A DNA stretch of 48,191 nt, from IMG/VR virus record IMGVR_UViG_3300032268_000826, positions 1 to 48,191 of that record. One strand, written 5' to 3'. Positions 19,920-28,825 of this stretch are shown in pieces. The position numbers and the translations under genes are program-made. Under the pieces are notes generated by a model. That model did not search any database, was not told the origin of the DNA, and saw only the letters and a list, made by a program, of their open reading frames with translations. This stretch comes from a virus. Numbering within the stretch: the first letter of the stretch is position 1; the number at the start of each line of letters is the position of its first letter.

Positions 19920-21304
19920 TATTCAGATCCATTACTTAAACTAAAGTTTTTAAATAGATCACTCATTGCATTTTTCTCAGTGGAAGAAATTCCTCCAAAT
20001 TTAGATGCAGGAGCTTGTTGTTGGTTTTTGTAATCTTCAGTATCATCATACTCTCCTAATACTTCAATGTGACCACAAGAGGTATCAATATTGACATTGT
20101 AAGTCATACCATCAGGTCCGTAACGGTTCTTTTGAATATGCCATCTTCCTGTACCTTCGGTTTTGTCTTTTTTCAATCTGGATTGAGACATACCAAAATC
20201 TACAATAGCTTGTTTTTCATATGAACCTGCTGATTTATCACCTTCTACAATCTCGTCTTTAGCACCTGCTCTGTTTACTTGTGAAACAGACCAAATAGGT
20301 AAATTTAATTCTTTGGCTAAACCTTTAGTTCCATAATGTAAATCATCAATTTCTTCCTTCTTTTCCTTACGTCGTGAGGGTGGTTTTAATAAATCAACAT
20401 AATCGATTAAAATTAAATCAGGTGAAAAACCTAAATCCATTGTTTTCTGAATATGTGATTTGATTGTAGTTAATGATGCTCCTTTAGCGGGGTATTCTTT
20501 AATAATGATATTATCATCATATTCTTCTAGCATTTCTTTAATTTTATCTTGGTAATTGTGAATATCACTTACAGAGATACCTGTATAATAAGCATCATAT
20601 CTTTTACCAACATAATCCTCTCCTAATTCTAAAGTGTAATGAATTACTTTGTAACCTAATGAACCAGCAAATGCACCTAATGCTACTAAATCCCATGATT
20701 TACCACCACCAGGACCACCATAAATTAAACCATAATCACCACCACCTAAACCACCTTGTAATAATGTATTTAATACAGTCCAAGGTGTAGGTACTACTTT
20801 TCTACTTGATTCTCTATAACGAGATTCAATATCTTTCTTGTACTCATGACCTAGATTTTTATCAGCACCTGCTTTTAAAGCATTATCAATTAAAATTCGA
20901 ATATCATCGTAATGACCACTTTTTAGTAAGTCTACTGAATCGATTAGAGCGTTTTTTAGTAGTTGGTTTTTACAGAAATTAGCAAATTCCTCTTCAACGT
21001 ACTCTTGATCATCATATTGGGTAGTGTAAACTAGTTTTAATTGTTCTTTTACAGCTGTTTGTAAAATATCATTATCAATTTTTTTAACCTCAATCTTTAA
21101 AGTATCTAAGGTAGGACAACAATGGTATTTATCAAAATATTTTAATGTCTCAGTTAATGTCCATTTTATACCAGGGTGTTCGAAATGGCTATCATCAATA
21201 ATGTCTCTGACATTAAGTAAAAATGCTTTATTTTTTAGTAAAGAACTAATTACTTTTATTTGAAAATTAGGACCGTAATCCTTAAGGGACGAAAATGCAA
21301 CCAT
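19919..21304 (-). CDS. DnaB-family replicative helicase (T4 gp41-like)
   Basis: This 461-residue ring helicase would unwind the replication fork. The N-terminal ~150 residues are helical, as in DnaB/gp41. The RecA-fold motor shows Walker A GGPGGGKS (196-203), a DnaB-type HYTLELGEDYVGKRYDA segment, Walker B DLILIDYVDLL and the motif PIWSVSQVNRAG, ending with KNRYGPDG. The C-terminal 40 residues are probably a disordered tail. It is the fifth gene of the polymerase-SSB-recombinase-exonuclease-helicase block. Confidence 0.92.
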   Translation of the reverse strand: MVAFSSLKDYGPNFQIKVISSLLKNKAFLLNVRDIIDDSHFEHPGIKWTLTETLKYFDKYHCCPTLDTLKIEVKKIDNDILQTAVKEQLKLVYTTQYDDQEYVEEEFANFCKNQLLKNALIDSVDLLKSGHYDDIRILIDNALKAGADKNLGHEYKKDIESRYRESSRKVVPTPWTVLNTLLQGGLGGGDYGLIYGGPGGGKSWDLVALGAFAGSLGYKVIHYTLELGEDYVGKRYDAYYTGISVSDIHNYQDKIKEMLEEYDDNIIIKEYPAKGASLTTIKSHIQKTMDLGFSPDLILIDYVDLLKPPSRRKEKKEEIDDLHYGTKGLAKELNLPIWSVSQVNRAGAKDEIVEGDKSAGSYEKQAIVDFGMSQSRLKKDKTEGTGRWHIQKNRYGPDGMTYNVNIDTSCGHIEVLGEYDDTEDYKNQQQAPASKFGGISSTEKNAMSDLFKNFSLSNGSE

Positions 21305-21315
21305 TTATATAACTT

Positions 21316-22344
21316 TTATTTTTTATGTTTGTAATTTGTAAGATATGAAAAATTATTCTGGATCCAAAATTCTATGTTGGGAGATATTTGTCTTTCTAGC
21401 AAATCAGATTTGTGTAATTGTAAGAATCTTGCTTGGTTTAAATTATAAGGATCTTCTAATAATAAATTTTCTAATACTTCAGTATCATAATCAGGAATAT
21501 TAGGATTTTCTAATGACATTAACTGTTCATTTATTTCTAATTGCTTTTTAAATAAATAAACATTACCATAAATTCCATTTTCTTCATGCTTATCATGTCC
21601 TTTTTGGATAATTTCTTGTAAAGTTACTTTTCTATCTCCTGTAATTTCAGGAAATAATTTATACAATTTTTTAGGACCTAATCCTTTTACTCCAGGTAAA
21701 TTATCAGAACTATCACCCATTAGTACTTTATAATTAATAAAGTTTTGAGGCCATAATCCATACTCATCAAATACTTCTTTAGGCCCATAAAATTTCTTTT
21801 TAATAGGAGAGTATACTTGTACAGTATCACTACACAATTGTAAGAAATCTTGATCAGCTGACATTATAATAGAAGAATCAAATCTAGGGGCTAAAAAACC
21901 AATTAAATCATCTGCCTCTAATTTATCTCTAGTTATAATGCTAATTGGTAATGTTTTCAAATAATCAACTAATCTTAACATTTGTTGTGATAATGAAGCA
22001 GATTCATCTGCTAAATCATCAAATGAAGACCAATTTGTAATTCGTTTTAATTTACGATTACCTTTATAATCAGCGTACAAATGTTTTCTATTTGTAGTAT
22101 TTCCTTCACCATCAAAAACACATATTACTCTAGTAGGTTGTACTAAATTAACTACGTAAGCTAATGATCTTAAAAACCCAATCATACCCCCAACGTGTGT
22201 TCCTTGTGTGTTTGTACTGTTTATAACAGCGAATGACCTTAGGAAAGTATTCATACTATCCACCAATAAGACCCTACTATTCAAATGTAGGGTCTCACTT
22301 TGTGAATCTTCTTTTATGTTGTTTAAAAGATCTTTATAATCCAT
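21316..22344 (-). CDS. 5'-3' exonuclease / flap endonuclease (T4 RNase H-like)
   Basis: A PIN/FEN-fold nuclease of 342 residues that would remove RNA primers from lagging-strand fragments. Metal-binding motifs: RVLLVDSMNTFLRSF, VICVFDGEGNTTNRKHLYA, DKLEADDLIGFL and IIMSADQDFLQL, then the helix-hairpin-helix region MGDSSDNLPGVKGLGPKK. It lies between the recombinase and helicase genes with gaps of 2 and 11 bases. Confidence 0.92.
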   Translation of the reverse strand: MDYKDLLNNIKEDSQSETLHLNSRVLLVDSMNTFLRSFAVINSTNTQGTHVGGMIGFLRSLAYVVNLVQPTRVICVFDGEGNTTNRKHLYADYKGNRKLKRITNWSSFDDLADESASLSQQMLRLVDYLKTLPISIITRDKLEADDLIGFLAPRFDSSIIMSADQDFLQLCSDTVQVYSPIKKKFYGPKEVFDEYGLWPQNFINYKVLMGDSSDNLPGVKGLGPKKLYKLFPEITGDRKVTLQEIIQKGHDKHEENGIYGNVYLFKKQLEINEQLMSLENPNIPDYDTEVLENLLLEDPYNLNQARFLQLHKSDLLERQISPNIEFWIQNNFSYLTNYKHKK

Positions 22345-22346
22345 AA

Positions 22347-23417
22347 TTAAATTTCGGATGTGTCCACTCCTAAAAAATCAAGGTTTTCTTCTTCAACGAT
22401 ATCAAAATCATCGCTTCCCAAGATACTAGCCCAGTTTTTAGAGTGTTCTTTTTTATATTTGTTTATCTCATTAGGTGAATTTTTAATAAACCCGTGAGCA
22501 GTACTTACAATAGTACCTTTGGCTGTTACACCTGTTACGTGATTTTTATCACAAGATACTTTTGTTTTAAGAGCAAATTCAATTTCCTTACCGTTTTTAG
22601 TAGCTTTTACTTTTTGAGTACCAGGACTAGTTACGTTACCAAAGGTAATAATGAATGAGGCATCGAAAAACATACTGTCGCCGCCTTTATTCCTGAGTTT
22701 CGGCTGAGCCATTGGCATAAGTGCGGGTTCAACCCATACTTTGTTTACACAGAGCATTGTGTTAGTATAGGATTGTGATTCTTTGCGAGACATGATTAAT
22801 CTTTGATTGATAAAATTAGCAAATTGTTGGGACATAGCACCTGCATTCCACATTGGTGAGTTAGAGTTTTTCTCAATACTCATTTTACATGGAATAGATC
22901 CAATTGAATCCCATAAGAATAACAAATCATAAGGTAAATTACCTTTCTTTTGCTCGTCTAATAAATCAGCCATAAATGCTGCTACATCTTCGATACATTG
23001 TAAAGATTCTCTATCTGCGTAAATAAAGAAACCTTTATAGTCTTTATTACCATTTTCATCAATAGTTTCACCTAAATCAAATCCCATTGCAGACCAGTGT
23101 TCCCAACTATGTTTCATCTCAGTAATGATAATAATAGGTAGTACATTAGTTTTTTGTGCTTCAATTGCAGCTTCAATTAATAAGGTAGTTTTACCTGTAT
23201 TACTATGACCTCTAACTAAAGTAATATGTCCTTTAGGAATACCAGGCATTTCTAACATTTCAGAAACAGGATCAGTAAATTTAATCCACGCTTGTGGTTT
23301 AAAATTAGATGAACTTTGTCCTAGATTTTTACCTTTTTTAAACTTATCAAGTGAGAAAGTCCCAGTAACTGCCTTTCCGACTTTGCCGGAAAGGCTTTCT
23401 GTTTTTTTACCGGCCAT
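22347..23417 (-). CDS. RecA/UvsX-type recombinase
   Basis: A 356-residue strand-exchange ATPase. Walker A is GHSNTGKT (residues 70-77). Walker B lies in DLLFLWDSIGSIP. The KMSIEKNSNSPMWNAGAMSQ and CVNKVWVEP segments correspond to the DNA-binding loop and allosteric motif regions of UvsX. An acidic tail (DDFDIVEEENLDFLG) follows. It would carry out recombination-dependent replication and repair with the gp32-like SSB encoded seven bases upstream. Confidence 0.9.
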   Translation of the reverse strand: MAGKKTESLSGKVGKAVTGTFSLDKFKKGKNLGQSSSNFKPQAWIKFTDPVSEMLEMPGIPKGHITLVRGHSNTGKTTLLIEAAIEAQKTNVLPIIIITEMKHSWEHWSAMGFDLGETIDENGNKDYKGFFIYADRESLQCIEDVAAFMADLLDEQKKGNLPYDLLFLWDSIGSIPCKMSIEKNSNSPMWNAGAMSQQFANFINQRLIMSRKESQSYTNTMLCVNKVWVEPALMPMAQPKLRNKGGDSMFFDASFIITFGNVTSPGTQKVKATKNGKEIEFALKTKVSCDKNHVTGVTAKGTIVSTAHGFIKNSPNEINKYKKEHSKNWASILGSDDFDIVEEENLDFLGVDTSEI

Positions 23418-23424
23418 AAATTAA

Positions 23425-24273
23425 TTAATTATCACCAAATAAGTCATCAAACTCATCAGCGGTTGGGATTTCTTTTTTAGCTGGGAATGCTTTATTCGCA
23501 ACTGGTTTTTTAGTATCTAACTCAAATTTAGATTCTACTGGACTTGGTGAGTCAAAATCTGTAGCAGGTCCATCCATAATACTTCCTTCTTCTTTAGCTT
23601 CTTCTTCTGGGTTTAACCATTCTGCTAAGAATTGTTTAATTTCTTCAAAAGTGTATTTTTTAGAAAATGAAGTTGGATCTGGTTGTGTTTCTAACCATTT
23701 AGTTAACTCATCATTATCACTAGTTAATGGTGTAGTTTTAAGAGCAGGCATGATACGAGATTTGTTGTACTCAGTTCCTGTGGTTTCAGGTCCTACTGTT
23801 TCAATTTTCATATCTCTACCTTCCATAATATCGGTAAAATCTCCGATATCTTCATCAGCAGCTAATGATAGTAATGATTGATAAATTTCCTTACCAAATT
23901 CCCATAAACGTACTCCTTTGTCTTCTTCACCTCTAACGATAACAGGGGCAAAAACTCTCATTTTTGGTTCAAGTTTTTTAGCTAATTTCCAGTTTTCAGG
24001 TTCTTTGGTTTTACGAAGTTCTTTAGAAAATTCGATGATTGGGTCTTTTTCACCAAAGTTTGAAGGTGAAATAATTGTTCTTTTTCCGATTCCATAATGG
24101 AAATATAATTCTCTAAATGGATTTTCGGGGTTGTACTTTGAAGGAACAAACCTTACTAAGGCTTTTCCAACTGTTGGTTTCCAAAAGCTTAATGCTCTTT
24201 CATTGTTTTTTGTGCCACCTCCTTTAGGTGCGGATAGGGCATTCAACTTGTTTTGAATCAAGTCTAAATTCAT
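23425..24273 (-). CDS. ssDNA-binding protein (T4 gp32-like)
   Basis: A 282-residue SSB with gp32 layout: basic N-terminal arm, OB-fold core (KALVRFVPSKYNPENPFREL, FHYGIGKRTIISPSNFGEKD), a helical region and a long acidic tail ending ADEFDDLFGDN, the partner-binding hook. The zinc-binding Cys/His cluster of T4 gp32 is not present in the corresponding region. It lies directly upstream of the recombinase, as expected for the replisome. Confidence 0.85.
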   Translation of the reverse strand: MNLDLIQNKLNALSAPKGGGTKNNERALSFWKPTVGKALVRFVPSKYNPENPFRELYFHYGIGKRTIISPSNFGEKDPIIEFSKELRKTKEPENWKLAKKLEPKMRVFAPVIVRGEEDKGVRLWEFGKEIYQSLLSLAADEDIGDFTDIMEGRDMKIETVGPETTGTEYNKSRIMPALKTTPLTSDNDELTKWLETQPDPTSFSKKYTFEEIKQFLAEWLNPEEEAKEEGSIMDGPATDFDSPSPVESKFELDTKKPVANKAFPAKKEIPTADEFDDLFGDN

Positions 24274-24351
24274 AACTTTTTAAATTTAAATGTTAAAACT
24301 AATTTATGTGATCGTAAATATAATAAAGATAATTCAGGCAGCCAAATATTT

Positions 24352-24822
24352 TTACAAAGTAATTATCTTAAAAATTTTTGTATCTAATCTTCTTAACTCA
24401 CCTGCGTGTGTTAATAATATGCAATTTTTATAATCAATCCAATTAATGGTGAAGGAAGTATCTAATACCCCACCATTTAATGATTTAATTAAATCATTTA
24501 AAGCATTTATAGTATAAAGGGTATTTGATTCCTTTTTTCTATGTAATAAAATTGTATTACTTAACAACCCATTAGTCATGTTGTTATGATCTATATTATA
24601 GGTGCAAACGTATTCCTCTGTAGAGGAAACGTATAGAACAAATATCTTATTAAATAGGATTTTGTATTGGGATTGTATAGTGGATAAAGTACTTTCCAAG
24701 TCATTTTTACTTGAAAACGTACAAAATAATTTGTTGTTCATACTATTTAAATCAAGACATGTAACATCCATGTCATACTGGAAATAAATATATGAAGGGT
24801 CTATAGCCTGTGTATTAATCAT
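24352..24822 (-). CDS. Hypothetical protein (156 aa) in the replication block
   Basis: A 156-residue protein of alternating strands and helices (YIYFQYDMDVTCLDLNSMNN; SFTINWIDYKNCILLTHAGE). No motif was recognised. Its position between the polymerase and SSB genes suggests a replication-associated role, without direct evidence. Confidence 0.6.
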   Translation of the reverse strand: MINTQAIDPSYIYFQYDMDVTCLDLNSMNNKLFCTFSSKNDLESTLSTIQSQYKILFNKIFVLYVSSTEEYVCTYNIDHNNMTNGLLSNTILLHRKKESNTLYTINALNDLIKSLNGGVLDTSFTINWIDYKNCILLTHAGELRRLDTKIFKIITL

Positions 24823-24831
24823 AACTTTTAT

Positions 24832-26172
24832 TTATAATTTATTTAAATTATTGTAATCTGTTCCGTAACTCGCATTTACTTTAAATCCGAATTCACTCTC
24901 TAGTAAATTCTTAATTTCTTTTAATATCTCCTTCCCATCTTCTCTACTATAATCTAATAAAATCGAATCATATGTGTAAAGTATAATATTACTTTTTTTG
25001 TTCTCCAAATACTTTAATACATTTCTTATCGAATTTACATTATAAAAAGTCTCCCCTGATTGTATAATATAATTTAATAGTTTTTGAGGTGTAACGTTTT
25101 CAATACCCTGCGCAAACAATTTTCTCCCTCCAATCAACTCTATATATCCCAGGGAATTAAAATCTTGATATATTTTATCTGTATATTCTTTCACTTTAAC
25201 GAAAAACGGTATGTCTTTGTATTGCTCAAACACTCCTCCATATAGTTGTTTGAATGTTAATTCTTTAGAGGCTTGATATTGTTCGGGGGTTAATTCCTCC
25301 GTTTTAAAATACATTTTTCCTAAATGGGTGTGAACCGAGGCTTCTGTAAACTCGTATCCAATCAATTTTGCTAAAATACGTGGGTGGTATGAATCGTAAT
25401 CAAATTCAAATAAAACATCGTTTTGTGGTATAAAAGCGGCTCGTTGCCCATTGTTTTTGTTTAGAGCTGCAAAGTTAATTCCATTAAATGAATTTGAAGG
25501 ACGAGAAGTAAAATTATTTAAGTTAAATTGAGTGTAAATCTTATTATCTTTTACATTAAATTTAGGATTGTTTACATTAAAATTCTCGTTAAAAACCGGC
25601 ATATCTAACGTTATACCTTGTTTTTCAATACCGTAGAACACTTTAATGTAATCCTCGTTATAATACGGGATTTCATGTTGTTTTTCGGTCCATTGTTGTA
25701 CTAGATTATAAATACATTCTTGTGATTCATAATGTTTGGAGATTGGGATAATCGAATTTAAATAAGGTTTATCTCCGTAAAGTCGTTCAAAATGAGTGTG
25801 TATATTGGTATGACAATCTTGTATATATGGAGTGATTGGGGTGGTGTGTAGCGATAATAAATTTATATCTTGTACTTTATTTTGTAAAAATTCTTCCCCT
25901 ATTAAATGAGCAGTTGTTTTTTTATCTAAAACGTAGATGGATTTATGTTTTAGAAGAAATTCTTTTACTTTTTCTAAGCTTAGATAAAATCCTTCACTAT
26001 GATTTATGGTTAGTATTAATCCTTTACCATGTTTGGGTTTATAGTAAATTAATGATACTTCCGTTAGTATAGGATGATAGTTTGGTGATAGTGGAATAAC
26101 ATTAATATAGCAACTCTCTTGAGAATGGAGTTGTGATAATTGATCTTGTGTTTCTACTATCCAAAATGACAT
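24832..26172 (-). CDS. Compact family A DNA polymerase
   Basis: A 446-residue polymerase with the Pol I palm/fingers motifs. Motif A is DYDSYHPRIL (258-267, aligned with DYSQIELRVL, catalytic Asp258). Motif B is KELTFKQLYGG (Lys303 to Gly313). Motif C is YTYDSILLDY with Asp402, where the usual HDE is YDS. The first ~170 residues resemble a shrunken 3'-5' exonuclease fold whose expected DxE reads INV, so proofreading is probably lost. T4-like phages normally use a family B polymerase, so this could be the replicase or an accessory enzyme. It shares a block with SSB, recombinase, exonuclease and helicase genes. Confidence 0.85.
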   Translation of the reverse strand: MSFWIVETQDQLSQLHSQESCYINVIPLSPNYHPILTEVSLIYYKPKHGKGLILTINHSEGFYLSLEKVKEFLLKHKSIYVLDKKTTAHLIGEEFLQNKVQDINLLSLHTTPITPYIQDCHTNIHTHFERLYGDKPYLNSIIPISKHYESQECIYNLVQQWTEKQHEIPYYNEDYIKVFYGIEKQGITLDMPVFNENFNVNNPKFNVKDNKIYTQFNLNNFTSRPSNSFNGINFAALNKNNGQRAAFIPQNDVLFEFDYDSYHPRILAKLIGYEFTEASVHTHLGKMYFKTEELTPEQYQASKELTFKQLYGGVFEQYKDIPFFVKVKEYTDKIYQDFNSLGYIELIGGRKLFAQGIENVTPQKLLNYIIQSGETFYNVNSIRNVLKYLENKKSNIILYTYDSILLDYSREDGKEILKEIKNLLESEFGFKVNASYGTDYNNLNKL

Positions 26173-26199
26173 AACCTTTATTTTTGTATAATGTAATAA

Positions 26200-26216
26200 G
26201 GCTCCCTATGGGAGCC
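26200..26216 (-). terminator. Hairpin before the polymerase gene
   Basis: A GGCTCCC/GGGAGCC perfect stem with a short loop (ATA on the minus strand), 27 bases past the stop at 26243, followed by TTATTACATT. The weak T-tract suggests partial termination between structural and replication genes. Confidence 0.55.
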
Positions 26217-26242
26217 AAATTTATTTTAATGTATTTTTTATT

Positions 26243-26563
26243 TTAATATTCTACTATGTAATTCATTACTATATCTTCTCCTTCTAAAGAAAATGTAATA
26301 TTAGGTTGACCTTCAATTGTAACAGAACCAAATTGTTGTTTTATTTCATTATAGGCCTTGTCAAACATATCAGCATTGTCATATGCTTCAGGATCACCAT
26401 ATTCTTCTTTAGAAATTAAATTACTAACTTCTTCTCCTTCTTCATAATCTTCACTAGAAAATAAATCGTATAAATCTGTTAAATATTCTTCTACATCTGG
26501 AGTTATTTCTTCTTTTAGGAGTTTTCCTTCTGCCAGGAATGTTTTTAAATTAAAGTTTTCCAT
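26243..26563 (-). CDS. Probable capsid-targeted internal protein (106 aa)
   Basis: The N terminus MENFNLKTFLAEGKLLKEE nearly repeats that of the protein at 40263-40847 and resembles the T4 internal-protein targeting peptide (MKTYQEFIAE, cleaved after Glu). LAE followed by Gly fits the prohead-protease rule (L/I)-x-E. The remaining ~94 residues are strongly acidic (SSEDYEEGEEVSNL). Packaging with DNA and injection into the host is inferred. No activity domain was recognised. Confidence 0.55.
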   Translation of the reverse strand: MENFNLKTFLAEGKLLKEEITPDVEEYLTDLYDLFSSEDYEEGEEVSNLISKEEYGDPEAYDNADMFDKAYNEIKQQFGSVTIEGQPNITFSLEGEDIVMNYIVEY

Positions 26564-26580
26564 TTTTTATTTTTATTTTT

Positions 26581-27213
26581 TTAATTTTCGTTTTCTGCTA
26601 CAGTTCCTATATCACTATAAGGGAAAACAACTTGTCCTTTTTTATTAGTCATTACAGTTCCATTCCATACTTCAAAAGGTTTTCCACTTTTTACAACTTT
26701 AGATAATCTACCTTCTAATCCTTTTTTAAATTGTTGAAAATGAGGACCCATTTTTTCTTTAAATTCTTGGTATCTAACTTGAGCTGCTCTATTAGTCAAA
26801 GTTTTACTATTTACAATAGCATTAACTAAAAGAGGATCCATATAAAGTTTAGTACCATCATTACTTAACATAAAATCTTTATCATTAAACATGGATGAAG
26901 GAATTATTCCCTGATTAGGAATAAATCTTCTACCACCCCCACCTTGGGTATTTTGAAAGTCAAAACGTTTAAAATCTTCTTTTATGGGTTTAAGTTTTGC
27001 TTTAAATGAAGATTGAATTGATAATCTTCTTGCTTTTTCTTTAGCTTTTTTAATTGCATCTTCTTCAGAAGTTGCTTTTACTTCTATATTATCAAAATCT
27101 GTATCATCTCCATCTTTACCATAACGGTATGAATAATCAACTTCATATGTTTTTTCCTCAGTAGATTCTGCCAGGATATCTTGTAGAATATCGTTTAATT
27201 TAATGTTGCTCAT
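26581..27213 (-). CDS. Probable capsid-targeted protein (210 aa)
   Basis: The N terminus MSNIKLNDILQDILAESTEE offers a prohead-protease-like LAE/S site at residues 14-17, comparable with the two FLAEG proteins here. After it comes an alpha/beta domain (YRYGKDGDDTDFDNIEVKAT, EEDAIKKAKEKARRLS) and a basic C-terminal region. It lies directly before the FLAEG protein at 26243. The function after delivery is unknown. Confidence 0.5.
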   Translation of the reverse strand: MSNIKLNDILQDILAESTEEKTYEVDYSYRYGKDGDDTDFDNIEVKATSEEDAIKKAKEKARRLSIQSSFKAKLKPIKEDFKRFDFQNTQGGGGRRFIPNQGIIPSSMFNDKDFMLSNDGTKLYMDPLLVNAIVNSKTLTNRAAQVRYQEFKEKMGPHFQQFKKGLEGRLSKVVKSGKPFEVWNGTVMTNKKGQVVFPYSDIGTVAENEN

Positions 27214-27224
27214 ATTTTAATTTT

Positions 27225-27240
27225 ATAATAAATATACGAA
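27225..27240 (-). promoter_or_regulatory. Hybrid promoter element TTCGTATATTTATTAT
   Basis: This site carries both the 5' TTCGTATATTTA of one promoter class and the ATATTTAT core (27228-27235) of the late class, 12 bases before the start at 27213. It may be active both early and late. Confidence 0.55.
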
Positions 27241-27247
27241 AAATATT

Positions 27248-27844
27248 TTACCTAGCAAACTGAGTTATATTACTTAGATATTGTTTTATGCCTATAAAAT
27301 TCTTTTCTGCTTGATTTAGTATCTTTTCATTGGTATCAATTATACCAGGTCTTACTTTAATTCCGTTTACTAACTCATCGTTTAAAGGACCTGAAATTTG
27401 CCATTGGATGGAAATTGCTCTCCAAACCGAGTAATTAAGATCACCTCGTTGTTTGGTTAAATTATCAAATGTAGTTTTATCTATTTCTAGTACTCTAAAT
27501 TGAGTACCACCTTTTTGTCTTGCAATGTATCTTGTAATTCTACCTACTTTATAATCGGCTTCTGTAGGACGAGGAGTAAAAGGTGTTGGATCTATTAAGT
27601 TAGCATCTACACTAGAATTTAATTGTTTATAAGATTCAATAGAGGCATTTGTAAAACCACTATTTGGAGGGATATAAATTGTTAATGGAGTTGATGAACC
27701 TTCACTAGGATTAATCCCTGTAAATGATTCACCTGTAAAAGTAGTATAATATGGACCAGTATAATCTTTACCATCAGGAGTTGTAAACTGACCTGGATTA
27801 GCAGTTTGATTAGTTAATACACGTGATTTTGGGAAGTATTTCAT
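27248..27844 (-). CDS. Structural protein (198 aa), probable baseplate/tail
   Basis: A 198-residue protein rich in Thr, Pro and Asn at the N terminus (TANPGQFTTPDGKDYTGPYY) with a well-ordered second half (YKVGRITRYIARQKGGTQFR, VWRAISIQWQISGPLNDELV). The last gene of the tail/baseplate run after the tail lysozyme, with a 13-base gap. The position supports a virion part; no family was recognised. Confidence 0.6.
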   Translation of the reverse strand: MKYFPKSRVLTNQTANPGQFTTPDGKDYTGPYYTTFTGESFTGINPSEGSSTPLTIYIPPNSGFTNASIESYKQLNSSVDANLIDPTPFTPRPTEADYKVGRITRYIARQKGGTQFRVLEIDKTTFDNLTKQRGDLNYSVWRAISIQWQISGPLNDELVNGIKVRPGIIDTNEKILNQAEKNFIGIKQYLSNITQFAR

Positions 27845-27857
27845 TTTTACTTAATTT

Positions 27858-28808
27858 TTAACCCCAATATAAAGGATCTTTAGGATCATTAAATCTATTA
27901 AAGAAGTTTGTAGCAAATTTACTTCTTTCAGCAGCTCCAAATTTAGGTTCATTAAAATAAACATCTCTACCTCTATTACATCCGTAACAAACTTCTACAG
28001 TTTTGGCAAATAAGTAAGCAGCATCACTAGCATTAGGTGAGTTTTTAACTTCTCTTAACCAGGTTTTATAGGTAGGATATTTATTTAATAAATAACTAAT
28101 TTGTGCCTCAACAGTATTACCTACAATATTAAAAACAGTAGTAGAATCTTTAGTACCACCATTTATAAATTTACCATTCCATTGAATTAATCCTAATGAA
28201 GGATAACCATTTGTATCTTGTTTATTTATGGCTTTAGGATTAAATCTACTTTCTTTTTGTATATTACCCATAGCACCCGCAGCTGCTATTTTACTTAATC
28301 CTGATTGTTTTAATAGGTTTTTTACAGTTAATTGGTTAGCTGTTACTTGGGCAGTAGATATAGTATTTAATTCGGTTCCAGCATTTTGAAAATCTGATAA
28401 AGTTTTAGATTTTTGTTTTTCTTTAGCAGCTTTAATATCTTCTTTTTCTTTTTCAGTTAATGGTTCAAATCTAATACTAAGAGTTTGACCTGTTATTTTA
28501 GTTGTCCATTTATTTTCACCAAAATTTTGTTCTATAGTATGTAAAATAAAGGCAATTTTTTGTTTCCCTTTATCATCTCCTGTTTGAATTATATAAGATG
28601 AAGGTAATGAATTTGCTGGTATAGTAAATGCTGAATGAGGTATTATTCCACTTAATCCATCCATTTCTAAACTAAAATCTAATGGTAGTATAACCCCAGG
28701 GTTAAAAGAATTATCATCTCCTGATTTTAATGGATCAGAAAATACTTCTCTATATGAGTTTTGACAAGAATCTATTTTATCTGTAGAAAGTCTTTTTATA
28801 TCTGCCAT
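27858..28808 (-). CDS. Baseplate/tail-tip protein with tail lysozyme domain
   Basis: The first ~110 residues form a beta-rich tail domain (GVILPLDFSLEMDGLSGI; SYIIQTGDDKGKQKIAF). After a Lys/Glu-rich linker, residues about 150-300 form a phage tail lysozyme domain: LKQSGLSKIAAAGAMGNIQK, ESRFNPKAIN, PSLGLIQWNG and a helical end with AAYLFAKTVEVC. It would cut peptidoglycan during DNA injection. It has a role parallel to T4 gp5 but a different build. Confidence 0.8.
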   Translation of the reverse strand: MADIKRLSTDKIDSCQNSYREVFSDPLKSGDDNSFNPGVILPLDFSLEMDGLSGIIPHSAFTIPANSLPSSYIIQTGDDKGKQKIAFILHTIEQNFGENKWTTKITGQTLSIRFEPLTEKEKEDIKAAKEKQKSKTLSDFQNAGTELNTISTAQVTANQLTVKNLLKQSGLSKIAAAGAMGNIQKESRFNPKAINKQDTNGYPSLGLIQWNGKFINGGTKDSTTVFNIVGNTVEAQISYLLNKYPTYKTWLREVKNSPNASDAAYLFAKTVEVCYGCNRGRDVYFNEPKFGAAERSKFATNFFNRFNDPKDPLYWG

Positions 28809-28825
28809 AAATTATATAATTTTGT

